A stretch of 48,544 bases of DNA, taken from a virus. The position numbers and the translations under genes are program-made. The notes under the pieces were generated by a model. The model was not told where the DNA came from and did no database searches. It saw only the letters and a list, made by a program, of their open reading frames with translations. The stretch is from the IMG/VR virus record IMGVR_UViG_3300041964_000063, positions 1-48,544 of that record. One strand, given 5' to 3'. Below are positions 7,947-16,374 of the stretch, piece by piece; positions within the stretch are counted from its first letter, which is position 1, and the number at the start of each line of letters is the position of its first letter.

Positions 7947-8320
7947 TCAGTACAGAACCTTTTATTTACCAGGGTTGGCTAGGTACACTAGGCCCCTGTG
8001 AACGGGAAGATACATTATCTCTTATGCGGTCGATACGGGATGAGTCCACAGCCCTGCTAGAACGTTCTAGGCTACCTTCTGGCGTTATCCCTGTGGGTGC
8101 TGGTTTGTTCGATCTGTTCTTACAAGGAGAGACCCTATCGGTCTTGCTTAGGCAGCTAGGGAACGGTGACACCCCAGACCAGGCGGGGGAGGTGGCCAAG
8201 GTAGAAGCTAGGGCCATGATCGAAAAATGGAATAACTCTAGAGAATGGCAGGTACAACGCTGGGAAGGTACTGCCGATACGTTGATCGAAAGAAAAGTTT
8301 TCTTATTAAGGGGTTGCTGA
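7943..8320 (+). CDS. Unknown 125-residue protein
   Basis: Starts at GTG inside the previous gene's end (GTGA overlap), indicating coupled translation. Helical throughout with a basic and Trp-rich C-terminal part (WNNSREWQVQRWEGTADTLI). One base separates its stop from the next gene. No recognised motif. Confidence 0.6.
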   Translation: MISTEPFIYQGWLGTLGPCEREDTLSLMRSIRDESTALLERSRLPSGVIPVGAGLFDLFLQGETLSVLLRQLGNGDTPDQAGEVAKVEARAMIEKWNNSREWQVQRWEGTADTLIERKVFLLRGC

Positions 8321-8321
8321 T

Positions 8322-8687
8322 ATGGAAGTTACTTTGGATAAAGTTCTTGAATTAGTTAATCTTGACTTTCCCGTTTTTAAGGGAGTCAAGACGGTTGAGC
8401 TTATAGACGAAGATATCTGTGTAGATCCAAAGTTTGTTAATAAGGTTGTCGTTGATACACAGTATGGTCAGCCTCAAGCTTACGCTTATCAAAACAGAGA
8501 TGTAACGTTTGACGATAAGGAGGTTCAGGATATTTATCTTAACCTGCTTTCTACAAAGGTCTGTGAGTTTCGGGTTTGTTGGTTAGGTGATGAAAAAGGC
8601 TTACTGGTTAGCTTCAATCAGGTTAACCACGATTGGTTACCGTTTACTGATGAAGCCGTTCAGTCGGTTCTGGTACAGGATGTGTAA
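8322..8687 (+). CDS. Unknown 121-residue protein
   Basis: Last gene of the group starting at 7365, preceded by TAAGGGGTTGCTGAT. Acidic, beta-rich, with a YGQPQAYAYQN segment in the middle and a C-terminal FTDEAVQSVLVQDV helix. Its 3' end is followed by the upstream element of the next promoter (AACTAATTTCTAAATAGGGG). No function assigned. Confidence 0.6.
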   Translation: MEVTLDKVLELVNLDFPVFKGVKTVELIDEDICVDPKFVNKVVVDTQYGQPQAYAYQNRDVTFDDKEVQDIYLNLLSTKVCEFRVCWLGDEKGLLVSFNQVNHDWLPFTDEAVQSVLVQDV

Positions 8688-8707
8688 AACTAATTTCTAA
8701 ATAGGGG

Positions 8708-8737
8708 TTGACAGCTAGACATCCCATCGCTTATACT
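8708..8737 (+). promoter_or_regulatory. Phage standard promoter
   Basis: TTGACA at 8708 with GCTAGACA; -10 TATACT at 8732 after 18 bases. Upstream is AACTAATTTCTAAATAGGGG, which matches the AT-rich element found before several other copies. Confidence 0.83.
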
Positions 8738-8776
8738 GATTACAGATAAAAAAACAAATCGCTAGGAGAAACCCCC

Positions 8777-9292
8777 ATGCCCGCTATCACCGCATCTGTA
8801 GCCACCATTCGTACCTTCTGCAACGCACCTAAGACCGTTGATCTGATTCGTCAGTACAAAGATCTACAAAGTACGTTGCTTACCGTGAAAGCAGAAGTTG
8901 AGCCTATTTACCAGGCGATCTTTGAAACCTACGATTTTCAGGCCCCTGTGTATGATGACAACGCAGAACCTACCGGAGAATTTGAGAAAATTACCGACCG
9001 CAAAAACCTGTATGAATGCCCAGATGATGATCTCTGTAACGCCTACTTTACGGCGTGTGCCAACGCTTTGATCGCTAAAGGTTGGGGTACCTGGCTGAAA
9101 GACTATAACGGTAAATCGGTAGCTGATGGGCATTGCCCGATTCTGGTTGTTGAGTCTGCGATCACCGCTCACGAAAACAGAATTCTAGAATACTTCGCTG
9201 ATGCTCTAGAATGTCCTGTGCCTACACTCATGGCAGACCGTAAGGCTATGTTAGACATGTTCTTTAACAACCCTGCCCAACTCGCACGATAG
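8777..9292 (+). CDS. Unknown 171-residue protein
   Basis: ATG after AATCGCTAGGAGAAACCCCC behind a standard promoter. It is acidic and largely helical. A central segment is rich in acidic and aromatic residues (ETYDFQAPVYDDNAEPTGEF), and a second reads ADGHCPILVVESAITAHENR. It is the largest gene of this island and probably strongly expressed. No homology recognised from sequence alone. A short hairpin lies just after it. Confidence 0.7.
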   Translation: MPAITASVATIRTFCNAPKTVDLIRQYKDLQSTLLTVKAEVEPIYQAIFETYDFQAPVYDDNAEPTGEFEKITDRKNLYECPDDDLCNAYFTACANALIAKGWGTWLKDYNGKSVADGHCPILVVESAITAHENRILEYFADALECPVPTLMADRKAMLDMFFNNPAQLAR

Positions 9293-9299
9293 ACGCTAC

Positions 9300-9316
9300 A
9301 GGCCCTTACGGGGCCT
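9300..9316 (+). terminator. Short hairpin, possible weak terminator
   Basis: AGGCCC-TTACG-GGGCCT with no T tail. It may only protect an mRNA end, or partly terminate transcription before the next gene, which has a ribosome site but no promoter. Confidence 0.35.
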
Positions 9317-9354
9317 ATGCGGCTCAACACAAACACCGCTAGGAGAAACCAACC

Positions 9355-9660
9355 GTGCAATTAGATGTAGAAGATTTGGTTTCGTTCTATAACGAAATTA
9401 TTGCCAGTATTCCCCCTGCTAACACTCCGTATCTAAAAGATGATCTGATCGGCAAAACAGTAATGATTCCCCACTGGAAAGAGGGACGGGAAATTGAGTA
9501 CGTTGTTTGGTCAAAGATGAAAGGGGTGTTTCAGCTCAAGTCAATTCTTCGCCCCAGCTTTGATCCTAAAGCTGGGGTACAGCAAGGTTACGATTTTCAT
9601 GTATCAGATACCCAACTCAAAGCATGGATTAAAAACCGATACGCTAAATTAATCGATTAA
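9355..9660 (+). CDS. Unknown 101-residue protein
   Basis: GTG start six bases after the GGAGAAACC of a standard ribosome site (ACACCGCTAGGAGAAACCAACC), which decides the start. The middle reads LIGKTVMIPHWKEGREIEYVVW, a beta-barrel-like pattern, then a basic C-terminal helix (LKAWIKNRYAKLI). It probably reads through from the 8708 promoter. No family recognised. Confidence 0.65.
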   Translation: MQLDVEDLVSFYNEIIASIPPANTPYLKDDLIGKTVMIPHWKEGREIEYVVWSKMKGVFQLKSILRPSFDPKAGVQQGYDFHVSDTQLKAWIKNRYAKLID

Positions 9661-9665
9661 CAATT

Positions 9666-9875
9666 ATGACAAACCAACCACCTCGAAATTTAGGAGAATG
9701 TTCAGATCGTGTTAATGAAGCGGTTGAAGAGTTAATATCATCCGGCTTAACCGATAAGCAAAAACAGCAAGTGGCAACATTAGTTAACGCTTATTTATAT
9801 GTGGCTAACTTAGCAGAAAAACTAGATGCCATCGCTAAGGATGCGGTTGACCTAATTAAAGACGCTGTGATCTAG
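9666..9875 (+). CDS. Unknown 69-residue helical protein
   Basis: Five bases after the previous stop, so in the same transcript. All-helical and acidic (VNEAVEELISSGLTDKQKQQ, then LVNAYLYVANLAEKLDAIAKDA), possibly a two-helix hairpin. A strong terminator follows. No function recognised. Confidence 0.6.
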   Translation: MTNQPPRNLGECSDRVNEAVEELISSGLTDKQKQQVATLVNAYLYVANLAEKLDAIAKDAVDLIKDAVI

Positions 9876-9884
9876 CCGCAAATA

Positions 9885-9912
9885 AAAACCCCTGAGATTC
9901 CCCAGGGGTTTT
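9885..9912 (+). terminator. Terminator, probably bidirectional
   Basis: Perfect stem AAAACCCCTG against CAGGGGTTTT with an eight-base loop. The T and A runs on both sides allow it to serve the plus-strand island and the converging minus-strand pair. Confidence 0.75.
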
Positions 9913-9941
9913 GCCATGTTGACTACCTAGATCAGTATTCC

Positions 9942-10118
9942 CTAATTCTCTCCCCCATACGTTTCTTCTCTGGTCTCTTGCAATGTCTCTAGGGCATCGT
10001 CAGCAGAATCGCTAGCGTCGTTACCAGCCCCGGCATACTGCCACGTTCTTAGCGCTACCAGGCCCCCTAGGATGAACAACAGCCCAGCGGCTAGGACTAA
10101 CAGATTACTTTTTTTCAT
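9942..10118 (-). CDS. Small 58-residue membrane protein
   Basis: Reads MKKSNLLVLAAGLLFILGGL and then VALRTWQYAG, a Lys-anchored N-terminus with one clear membrane helix at about residues 6-24, followed by an acidic tail (DASDSADDALETLQETREE). It lies 26 bases downstream of the nuclease gene on the same strand and ends near a bidirectional terminator. The gap holds a small inverted repeat, TCTCTT with AAGAGA. One-helix proteins like this occur as holin, spanin or accessory proteins; the role here is unknown. Confidence 0.65.
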   Translation of the reverse strand: MKKSNLLVLAAGLLFILGGLVALRTWQYAGAGNDASDSADDALETLQETREETYGGEN

Positions 10119-10144
10119 AGTCTCTTGTATAAAGAGATTCTATT

Positions 10145-10939
10145 CTACCAAGACTCTTGAAGTGTGGCCAGTTTCCGCATAGATTCCCTAACCGTGCTTT
10201 TCGGGTTGCTATAAAACCGTTTTACACGCCTATTCCACTGAAACCAGAACTGCTTAATCTGCACAGGGCCAAACTCAAACAACTGGGGAGGTCTGCCATC
10301 CTCGAAACAGACCACAACTAACCCACGTTTGATCACACCCAGATGTTTGTAGTTCTCATCCTGGTTAGCAGCTCCCAGGTAAGCGGCGATCTGAAAAGGA
10401 TTATCGTACAGGTCGCTCAATTCTAGCGGCTGATCCTTCTTAAACTTTTCGATTTTGTAAGGGCTGTCTACACCCTCGATAGGCATCTCTTTAGTTTTCC
10501 AATCGACTAGATGCAGCTCCCCTTTATACCGGGCTAACAGGTCAAACGTGCCAGAGTATTTAACAGTGGGATGGTAAGTAAAGCTTTCCATTGCCAGGGG
10601 TTCAATCTCTGGTAATACCTGAACAATAGAATTCCACCAACCAATAGACAAGGGATCTTCAAAAATATCAGGGGTATACCCTGACTTAAAATAAGACTCG
10701 ATCCATTCATGTACTTGAGTACCGGATCTAAACCTTTCCTCAACCGCTGCCTCAAACGCCTCTTTACCTAGCGCTTCAATTCTGCGGTTTTTCCATTTCT
10801 CTAGAATAAATGCTTTAGATTCATCGGCTGTTTTAGATAAAACAGTTGTGACAGACGGATAATGAATACCGTTAGGCGCTACATAGTAGCGCCCGTTCTG
10901 TGTTTGTTTCCTCTCTGCTTTAATGGTTATGATTGACAT
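10145..10939 (-). CDS. PD-(D/E)XK nuclease, RecB/Cas4/MGME1-like
   Basis: A 264-residue exonuclease-type protein. Seen in order: YPSVTTVLSKT near residue 27, GTQVHEWIES with the conserved His at about 76, YSGTFDLL with the first catalytic Asp at about 132, LVDWKTK (D-x-K core) at about 144, and NPFQIAAYLGA (Q-x3-Y) at about 182. This set is typical of RecB-family nucleases such as Cas4 and MGME1, used by phages in DNA recombination and end processing. No Cas4-type Fe-S Cys cluster is seen. It stands alone on the minus strand between the small-gene island and the head genes, away from the replication operon at the other end. Confidence 0.88.
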   Translation of the reverse strand: MSIITIKAERKQTQNGRYYVAPNGIHYPSVTTVLSKTADESKAFILEKWKNRRIEALGKEAFEAAVEERFRSGTQVHEWIESYFKSGYTPDIFEDPLSIGWWNSIVQVLPEIEPLAMESFTYHPTVKYSGTFDLLARYKGELHLVDWKTKEMPIEGVDSPYKIEKFKKDQPLELSDLYDNPFQIAAYLGAANQDENYKHLGVIKRGLVVVCFEDGRPPQLFEFGPVQIKQFWFQWNRRVKRFYSNPKSTVRESMRKLATLQESW

Positions 10940-10982
10940 AGAATTTTGAATACTTAACCTTTATTTTAACATATTAAATTAA

Positions 10983-12569
10983 ATGTCTGTAACAGCTCAA
11001 GTTGCTATTCTAGAAGAGTTTAATGACGTAGTTAAAGGTTTAGAAGACCGGGCTATTGCAGATATTCAATCGTTATTAAAGCCATCACTTAAATCGTTAG
11101 AAGCCGGACTATCTAAAGTTAAAAAGAAATACAAAGATCGGCCTGAAGTCTTTTTAGCCAGGTCTGCACGGGTTGAGATCCTGACCCAGGAGATTGCAAC
11201 CTTAGGAACGTTTCTAACGGCAAAACAGGAAGGTCAGCTAGAAGATGTCTTTAGCCGTACCTACAAAGAGACTCAGCGGCAAGCACAGGTAACCGGGGAT
11301 ACTCTATCACCAACTCGTAACGACCCTACCGCTATCAGGCTAGAAGGGGTATCTGCTAGGCGGTTAGCCTACCTGGCAACAGATTCAAGGGACAGGCTCA
11401 AGGGCCATACCGAGACTCTAAGACAGGTTGCTATAGAAACAATCGGTCTAGGTCTCTTGCAGAATTCCCCGATGGGGAAAATTAAAAAAGAACTGCAAAC
11501 AGCAACGGGGCTAACGTCTTACCAATCAGAACGGATCGTAAGAACAGAAACTATCGGGGTTTCTAACTCTGCAATCACAGCTCAGTATCTAAAAAATGGG
11601 CTGACGTATTACGTATGGATCGCTACGGCTGATTCTAGAACATGCCCTTATTGCGTAGGCCGTAATACCTCTATTTTTGAATTAGGGAAAGTAGAGGCCC
11701 CTGCTCACCCATTATGTAGATGTTTCAAAATCCCGTTTATCCCTGGGGTATCTGACTTTAACAGTCTGCAAGATTTCCAAAAAGCTGTACTAAAAGAAGC
11801 ACCTAGAGACTTTAAGCCGTTATACAACAAACAGACCCCTTTCGAGATCAAGAATAGCCTACCCTGGCAACCGCCGCTTTGGTCGCCTAAGACAGGTTTC
11901 GTTGATGATGAGGCTAAAGATACTCTAAGCACTGCCCCCACATCAGAAAGACCGATAGAACCGGAAGAAATAGGGTTAGAAGTATCTGAGGTTATTGAAA
12001 CCCCTGCCTTTGATGAATATGAAGAGGTATTAGGTTATCGATCTGTAAAAGGTAGCGAGTACAGATTTACAATTAAAGGGGGTAACAGTGATGGTACAGA
12101 TACAGAAGTATGGGTAGCTATCGCTGCTGAGGGTACTAAAAAGTCTGTACCTTTCAGTGTTGATTTTAAGGTTAACGACCTCTTTGCCGTAGTCGATGGC
12201 ACTGTAAATAAAAAAGCTAATACACTAATTGCTAACCAGATTAGTAAGATATTTAGGGAGAACGTAGCAGCACAACCAAATGGTACGCGATTTATGACAA
12301 CCCCTGCTATTGGAGATTCTAGAGGCGCTTTCCGAGAGTCTATGTACGCTAAAATGGGGTTTAGCTTTGCAGGAGGAAACACAACGCCTAGCTTAGGTAA
12401 AAAATCAACGCAGGCTAATCCTTCACAGTTTGGTGTTGTCGAAAATGGTAAGCTTACCCCAGCAGACAAAGCATTTAAGGCATTCAAAGAAGAAAAGGCT
12501 AAAGAGCATAAAAGCTCTATTAGGCAAGCGATAAAAGACGCCATTAGTAAAGCGAGGGAAGAACAATGA
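10983..12569 (+). CDS. Minor head (Mu gpF/SPP1 gp7-like) protein with a long C-terminal extension
   Basis: 528 residues. The first 250 form a head morphogenesis domain: a helical N-terminus, RIVRTETIGVSNSA at about 184, then VWIATADSRTCPYCVGRN and PAHPLCRCF, giving the zinc-type Cys/His set C221, C224, H242, C245 and C247. These proteins act inside the procapsid near the portal. The extension after a Pro-rich linker has a domain at about 350-470 with FAVVDG, then a helix, then DSRGAFRESMYAKMGFSF, which looks like the last part of a GNAT acetyltransferase fold. The end is a basic helix. No Shine-Dalgarno is visible at the ATG. It overlaps the next gene by four bases (ATGA). Confidence 0.85.
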   Translation: MSVTAQVAILEEFNDVVKGLEDRAIADIQSLLKPSLKSLEAGLSKVKKKYKDRPEVFLARSARVEILTQEIATLGTFLTAKQEGQLEDVFSRTYKETQRQAQVTGDTLSPTRNDPTAIRLEGVSARRLAYLATDSRDRLKGHTETLRQVAIETIGLGLLQNSPMGKIKKELQTATGLTSYQSERIVRTETIGVSNSAITAQYLKNGLTYYVWIATADSRTCPYCVGRNTSIFELGKVEAPAHPLCRCFKIPFIPGVSDFNSLQDFQKAVLKEAPRDFKPLYNKQTPFEIKNSLPWQPPLWSPKTGFVDDEAKDTLSTAPTSERPIEPEEIGLEVSEVIETPAFDEYEEVLGYRSVKGSEYRFTIKGGNSDGTDTEVWVAIAAEGTKKSVPFSVDFKVNDLFAVVDGTVNKKANTLIANQISKIFRENVAAQPNGTRFMTTPAIGDSRGAFRESMYAKMGFSFAGGNTTPSLGKKSTQANPSQFGVVENGKLTPADKAFKAFKEEKAKEHKSSIRQAIKDAISKAREEQ

Positions 12570-12748
12570 ACTATGAAGAACTAATTGAGAATGGAGAGCT
12601 GAGCGATAAAGGCTTAGACTACGTTATTGAATTGAGCAATGAAGGAAAAACAGATCTACCTATCCGTATGCCGGTAGCGGTTAGGAAGCTAGTAATTGAA
12701 GCGTTAAATGTTGCTGCTGACGCTTTGTTAGGATACCTAGACGAATAG
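12566..12748 (+). CDS. Unknown 60-residue acidic protein
   Basis: Overlaps the minor head gene by ATGA, so translation is coupled. Acidic and helical, with MNYEELIENGELSDKGLDYV at the start and EALNVAADALLGYLDE at the end. Its place between the head morphogenesis and scaffold genes suggests a small head-assembly accessory. No domain recognised. Confidence 0.6.
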   Translation: MNYEELIENGELSDKGLDYVIELSNEGKTDLPIRMPVAVRKLVIEALNVAADALLGYLDE

Positions 12749-12872
12749 TTTTAATATATTAAATATCTAACTATTTAATAGTAACTAATACGTTAAATCT
12801 GTAAATTAATCTAATAGTTCACACCATAAAAATCTTTGTTAGTATAAGATCTGAAACCTCTAAAATATCTAA

Positions 12873-13802
12873 ATGTATACTGTAACTCAAGCATTAAAAG
12901 TATTAGAAAAACTGCAAACCCTCAAAGCGGGCGATACGTTGCCAGAGAAAGTTACGTTAGATGGGGAAGATAAACCCCTTTCTCTAGAGGCGATTCGTTC
13001 TGTTTTGGATGACCACGTTACCACCGTTAACGGTGAATCCGCATCTCGTAAGCATAAGCTACGTGAGCTTCAAGCGACGATTGACGAAAAGAATACCCTG
13101 GTTAAAGAACTGTCTGACGCTATCGGGGCTAACTCTGCAAACCCTGGTGACCTGACAGCGAAAATCGCGGAATTCAGTAACAAATACAGCAATGCTGCTG
13201 AAAAGGAATCGCAGATCAAAACGCTGCAAGAGGAAGTTGACGCGCTTAAAGCAGCTAAGGTTGAGCTAGAAAACACGGTCAATTTGAAAGAAAAGGCCCT
13301 GGTAGAAGAACAGACCAACGCTAAAACATTGGCAGAAAGGGCTGAACAGTTAGCCAAAGAAAAGGCAGAAACTTCCCGGAAATTGAGCGTTAACGAAACA
13401 ACTAACGCATTGAATCTTCGCCCTACGGTCTTTTCTACCCTGTTTGATTCTTACCAAAAGTCTGTAGGTAAGGATGTCCAAATCAAGTTAGAAGACGTTA
13501 AAGGGGAAGGAGACACTAGCACAAAAGAAGCTTTCTTTGTTACTATTGACGGTGAGGGAGAAAGCGCTAAAGAAACCAGGGTTGGTTTATCGGATTTAGT
13601 AAAAGACCGATTTTCTGATCTTGCTGATGTGCTCTACTTAGGAAAAGACACTACCTCTTCTGATTCCGGGGATACTCGTAAACCCATAGCTGGGGGTAGC
13701 GGTAAAAAAGTTGATGATGGGAAGAAACCTGTACTGGGTTCTACTTTCCTCAACCGTAAACCGCAATCATCACCTATTCTCGATAGGTTTGTTACTAAGT
13801 AG
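12873..13802 (+). CDS. Capsid scaffolding protein
   Basis: 309 residues, dominated by a long coiled coil from about residue 50 to 175 (SQIKTLQEEVDALKAAKVEL and LAERAEQLAKEKAETSRKLS). A charged C-terminal region ends in a short basic segment, LDRFVTK, the usual capsid-binding end of phage scaffolds. There is no sequence-family motif; the call rests on structure and on its place two genes before the major capsid protein. The 124 bases upstream are very AT-rich, with a possible -10 TATAAG at 12843, and the ATG lacks a Shine-Dalgarno. Confidence 0.75.
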   Translation: MYTVTQALKVLEKLQTLKAGDTLPEKVTLDGEDKPLSLEAIRSVLDDHVTTVNGESASRKHKLRELQATIDEKNTLVKELSDAIGANSANPGDLTAKIAEFSNKYSNAAEKESQIKTLQEEVDALKAAKVELENTVNLKEKALVEEQTNAKTLAERAEQLAKEKAETSRKLSVNETTNALNLRPTVFSTLFDSYQKSVGKDVQIKLEDVKGEGDTSTKEAFFVTIDGEGESAKETRVGLSDLVKDRFSDLADVLYLGKDTTSSDSGDTRKPIAGGSGKKVDDGKKPVLGSTFLNRKPQSSPILDRFVTK

Positions 13803-13823
13803 TTAACCCACAAAATTTAAGAT

Positions 13824-13903
13824 TAACCAGTAGGTTCCTTGCCTAGGTAAAGGCGACAGCTTGATCAGTAGATCACTGCTAGTAAAAAAGGAACCTATTT
13901 GTT
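13824..13903 (+). promoter_or_regulatory. Structured 5' leader that can hide the Shine-Dalgarno
   Basis: TAGGTTCCTT (13831-13840) is the exact complement of AAGGAACCTA (13888-13897), and the latter holds the AAGGA Shine-Dalgarno of the gene at 13904. Inside are two smaller hairpins: GCCT/AGGC (13841-13854), and AGC-TGATC/GATCA-GCT (13858-13880). Together they form a three-way junction. The conserved 5' part TAACCAGTAGGTTCC also precedes the tail tube gene at 26743. Confidence 0.6.
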
Positions 13904-14542
13904 ATGGCAAGAGTTGTTTATAATTCAACCCAACTAACTGCCCCCAACTGGTTGGGCGGTTTTCGTGTTGGTGCTGACGCTGTTGGCACGGTTACCCCGT
14001 TTGGTGCCCTAGTAAAAGCTGAACTTTTCCCCGCTGATTCTATGGGGAAGCGATACATCCAAAGCGGTACCCTTCTCGGTCGGCGCGATCAAATTTCGGA
14101 TTTTGAGCCAGTAGCGACGGCAATGACTACCGACCTGGCTACTACCCTAACTGAGGGTGTTGCTGCTACTGCTGACACGGTTACTGTTGCCTCTACCAGT
14201 GGCTACATGGAAGGCGATTCTGTCACTGTTGGGGGTGCTGCAAAAACAGTTAAATCTGTTGATCACCAGAACAGCAAAATCACCTTTACCGCTACGGTTG
14301 GTTCGATTCTGGCTGAGGGTGCACCTATTGCCCTTGCTGCCCCTGAACCACAAACCGATTTCTATCTTCTCCTAGAAGATATTCACGATGCAAATGTTTT
14401 TCGTGAGGCTTCTTTAGCCCGTCATCAGGCCCTTGTTAAGCCTGAATGGTTGCCCGGATACGCTGATCTTGATCCTGCTGTTCAGGCTGTCATTAACGAG
14501 AATTACCAGACCTACGCTGTACCCAGTCAAGGCCGGGAATAA
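13904..14542 (+). CDS. Probable capsid decoration or head structural protein
   Basis: 212 residues, just before the major capsid protein and with a structured leader that suggests high, controlled expression. The central part, VAATADTVTVASTSGYMEGD and on to AKTVKSVDHQNSKITFT, is a small beta domain of the kind found in phage decoration and tail proteins. The flanking parts (LGRRDQISDFEPVA, TDFYLLLEDIHDANVFREA) are mixed alpha-beta. Decoration proteins of lambda-like phages usually lie between scaffold and capsid genes, as here. The exact role is inferred from position. Confidence 0.65.
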   Translation: MARVVYNSTQLTAPNWLGGFRVGADAVGTVTPFGALVKAELFPADSMGKRYIQSGTLLGRRDQISDFEPVATAMTTDLATTLTEGVAATADTVTVASTSGYMEGDSVTVGGAAKTVKSVDHQNSKITFTATVGSILAEGAPIALAAPEPQTDFYLLLEDIHDANVFREASLARHQALVKPEWLPGYADLDPAVQAVINENYQTYAVPSQGRE

Positions 14543-14596
14543 TTCACGTTTTAGCTAACTCAATCTCCGCTTTTAGAAACTACAGGATCAAGAATT

Positions 14597-15746
14597 ATGG
14601 ACGTTATTGGACTTGTCAAAAGTCTAGAATCCGACCGACAGATTTACCAGGTTGCTAACAACGCACGTTTGCAATTTGGTACACGGCAAGCCCCTTTCTT
14701 GTTTTCAGCTCTGATGCCTGAACGGCTTGTAATGGATAGGATCATCTCTGATGAACAGATGAGCCTAAAATCTGTATCTGCTCTCGATGCCCCCCGTAAC
14801 AGCCCCGTTACCCCCCCGTGGTCAGGCTAAGGGTGGGAGCAACCTATTTGAGCTGGCAGATTCTAACATCGGTTCTGAGTTCACTGGACGGGCGTATGAG
14901 GGTTTCCTAGGTTACCTGGCATCTGCTGAGGTTAATGGTGTTCCTGGTATGGAAGTCGCCGCTAACCAGTTGTTGCAGTGGGAAGAATCCCAGATTGCTC
15001 GACCCCTGGCTATTCTGCGTGAACGCTACCGCTGCCAAGCTGTAGTAGACGCTCGAATCGTGCGTAAGGGTGATGGTGGTTTTTATGAGGTGGTTGATTA
15101 CCCCAACCCCGAAGGTCACCGGATAACCGTTCCTAGTGGTACGTTTGACAGCCCTGCGGGTCTTTATGATCGTGAGTACGATATCTGGGAAGATATTGTT
15201 TCTCGTCGTGACTCACTGCTGACTACTGAAGGTCTGACGGTTTCGACGCTGATTACCACTCAAAAAATGGTATCTCAGTTTTCCCGTCACCCCATTACTC
15301 AGTCTTACGGTGGTGCTGCTCCTGGTGGTGGTAACATGCAACCCAACGCTTTCCAAGGCGCTTTGGCTTACTTCAATTTGCCCTCTACGATGGGGGAAAA
15401 TCTGTGGTTGTACGATTCGATGTATGACGTTGAATCAACTGATAAGCGTACTTCTCGCGCCCGGTTTATTCCTGATAACGTTGTTATTATGCTGTGTAAT
15501 ACCAACCGGGAAGAAACGATTCAGCTAGGGGATGACGTGGATCCCGCTGTGTTTTACGACACTTTGGGGTATACCGCAATTGGCCCTGTTTCTGGTGAAG
15601 CTCAGCCATTTGTGAAAGTGCAAATGTTTCCTCAGCAACGCCACCCAGCCGGGATTATTTATGAAGGTGTACAATGCGCTTTCCCGATTCTGCAAGAGCC
15701 TGACGCGATTGTTGTAATCCGTTATCCCGATCTGACTGAAGCCTAA
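14597..15746 (+). CDS. Major capsid protein, lambda gpE-like (reading frame broken once)
   Basis: Two frames cover one protein: 14597-14830 (ends WSG*) and a +1 frame from about 14790 to 15746. Dropping one C from the seven-C run at 14811-14817 joins them as SPVTPRGQAKGGSNLFELAD, about 382 residues. The body has the gpE-type layout: PFLFSALMPERLVMDRI near the N-terminus, then YRCQAVVDARIVRKGDGGFY, DIWEDIVSRRDSLL, and a C-terminal domain with VVIMLCNT. It forms the head shell. The SD AGGA is ten bases before the ATG and a strong terminator follows. The shift is either a sequencing indel in the C run or a +1 slip; an intact protein must exist in a working phage. Confidence 0.85.
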
Positions 15747-15759
15747 CCTACATGACCAA

Positions 15760-15790
15760 GCTGGGTAGTTCTAAACTGCCCAGCCTTTTT
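15760..15790 (+). terminator. Strong Rho-independent terminator after the capsid gene
   Basis: Perfect 11-base stem GCTGGGTAGTT/AACTGCCCAGC with a three-base loop, followed by TTTTT. It should make the capsid message more abundant than downstream head-tail genes. Confidence 0.88.
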
Positions 15791-15813
15791 GTATTTTGAT
15801 TGGGTAAATAATC

Positions 15814-16365
15814 ATGGTCAAAGTAACTCTTAAACAGTCGTATTCTTTCGGGGGTCGGTTGTTTGGCCCATCGGTTGACAATACCGAAGAGTCTAAGATT
15901 GATGTCCCTGTCTCTCTTGCTAAAGCTCTAGGGTTGGCTCAAGCGGCCAAAGCAGAGAAACAGGAGGAAGAAAAACCCCCTGCTAAAGAAGAAAAGGTTG
16001 TTGAACCTACCCCTGGTGTTTTTGACAATCCTGATAAGACTACTTCTCCTGTGAAGGTAGATCCTCCTATCCCTGATGAAGAGAAAGGGCCTTTTTCTCC
16101 GGGGTTCAAAAATCTACCAGGTAAGGTGCTCGTTAATGGTCGTTTGAATCTAGATCACCCTGATCTGACGGTTCAACACATGGCGGTTTTAGATGGCATT
16201 GGTTTGGTTTCTGCTAAAGCGATTCTCGATTACAGAAACCAAATTACAGATAAGGTTTTTGGTGGCCTAGATACGTTTAAGCAGGCTATCAAGATTCTTG
16301 ATCTGGATAGTCGGGTTAAGGTTGACCAGATTGCTAATGATATCTATTTTGAGTCTGCAAGCTAG
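15814..16365 (+). CDS. Head-region protein with a helix-hairpin-helix end
   Basis: 183 residues. The middle is low-complexity Lys/Glu/Pro (EKQEEEKPPAKEEKVVEPTP), a flexible linker. The C-terminal 75 residues contain MAVLDGIGLVSAKAILDYRN, a helix-hairpin-helix motif (GIG-x4-A) normally used to bind DNA without sequence preference. The N-terminal KVTLKQSYSFGGRLFGPS is beta-like. Position after the capsid gene suggests a head completion or DNA-contacting structural protein. The ATG follows GGGTAAATAATC. Confidence 0.65.
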   Translation: MVKVTLKQSYSFGGRLFGPSVDNTEESKIDVPVSLAKALGLAQAAKAEKQEEEKPPAKEEKVVEPTPGVFDNPDKTTSPVKVDPPIPDEEKGPFSPGFKNLPGKVLVNGRLNLDHPDLTVQHMAVLDGIGLVSAKAILDYRNQITDKVFGGLDTFKQAIKILDLDSRVKVDQIANDIYFESAS

Positions 16366-16374
16366 GTAGAAATT

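Noticed and set aside
9919-9945. TTGACTACCTAGATC resembling the standard promoter on the plus strand
   Set aside because: It has TTGACT and CCTAG, no good -10 at the right distance, and points against a minus-strand gene rather than into a plus-strand one.
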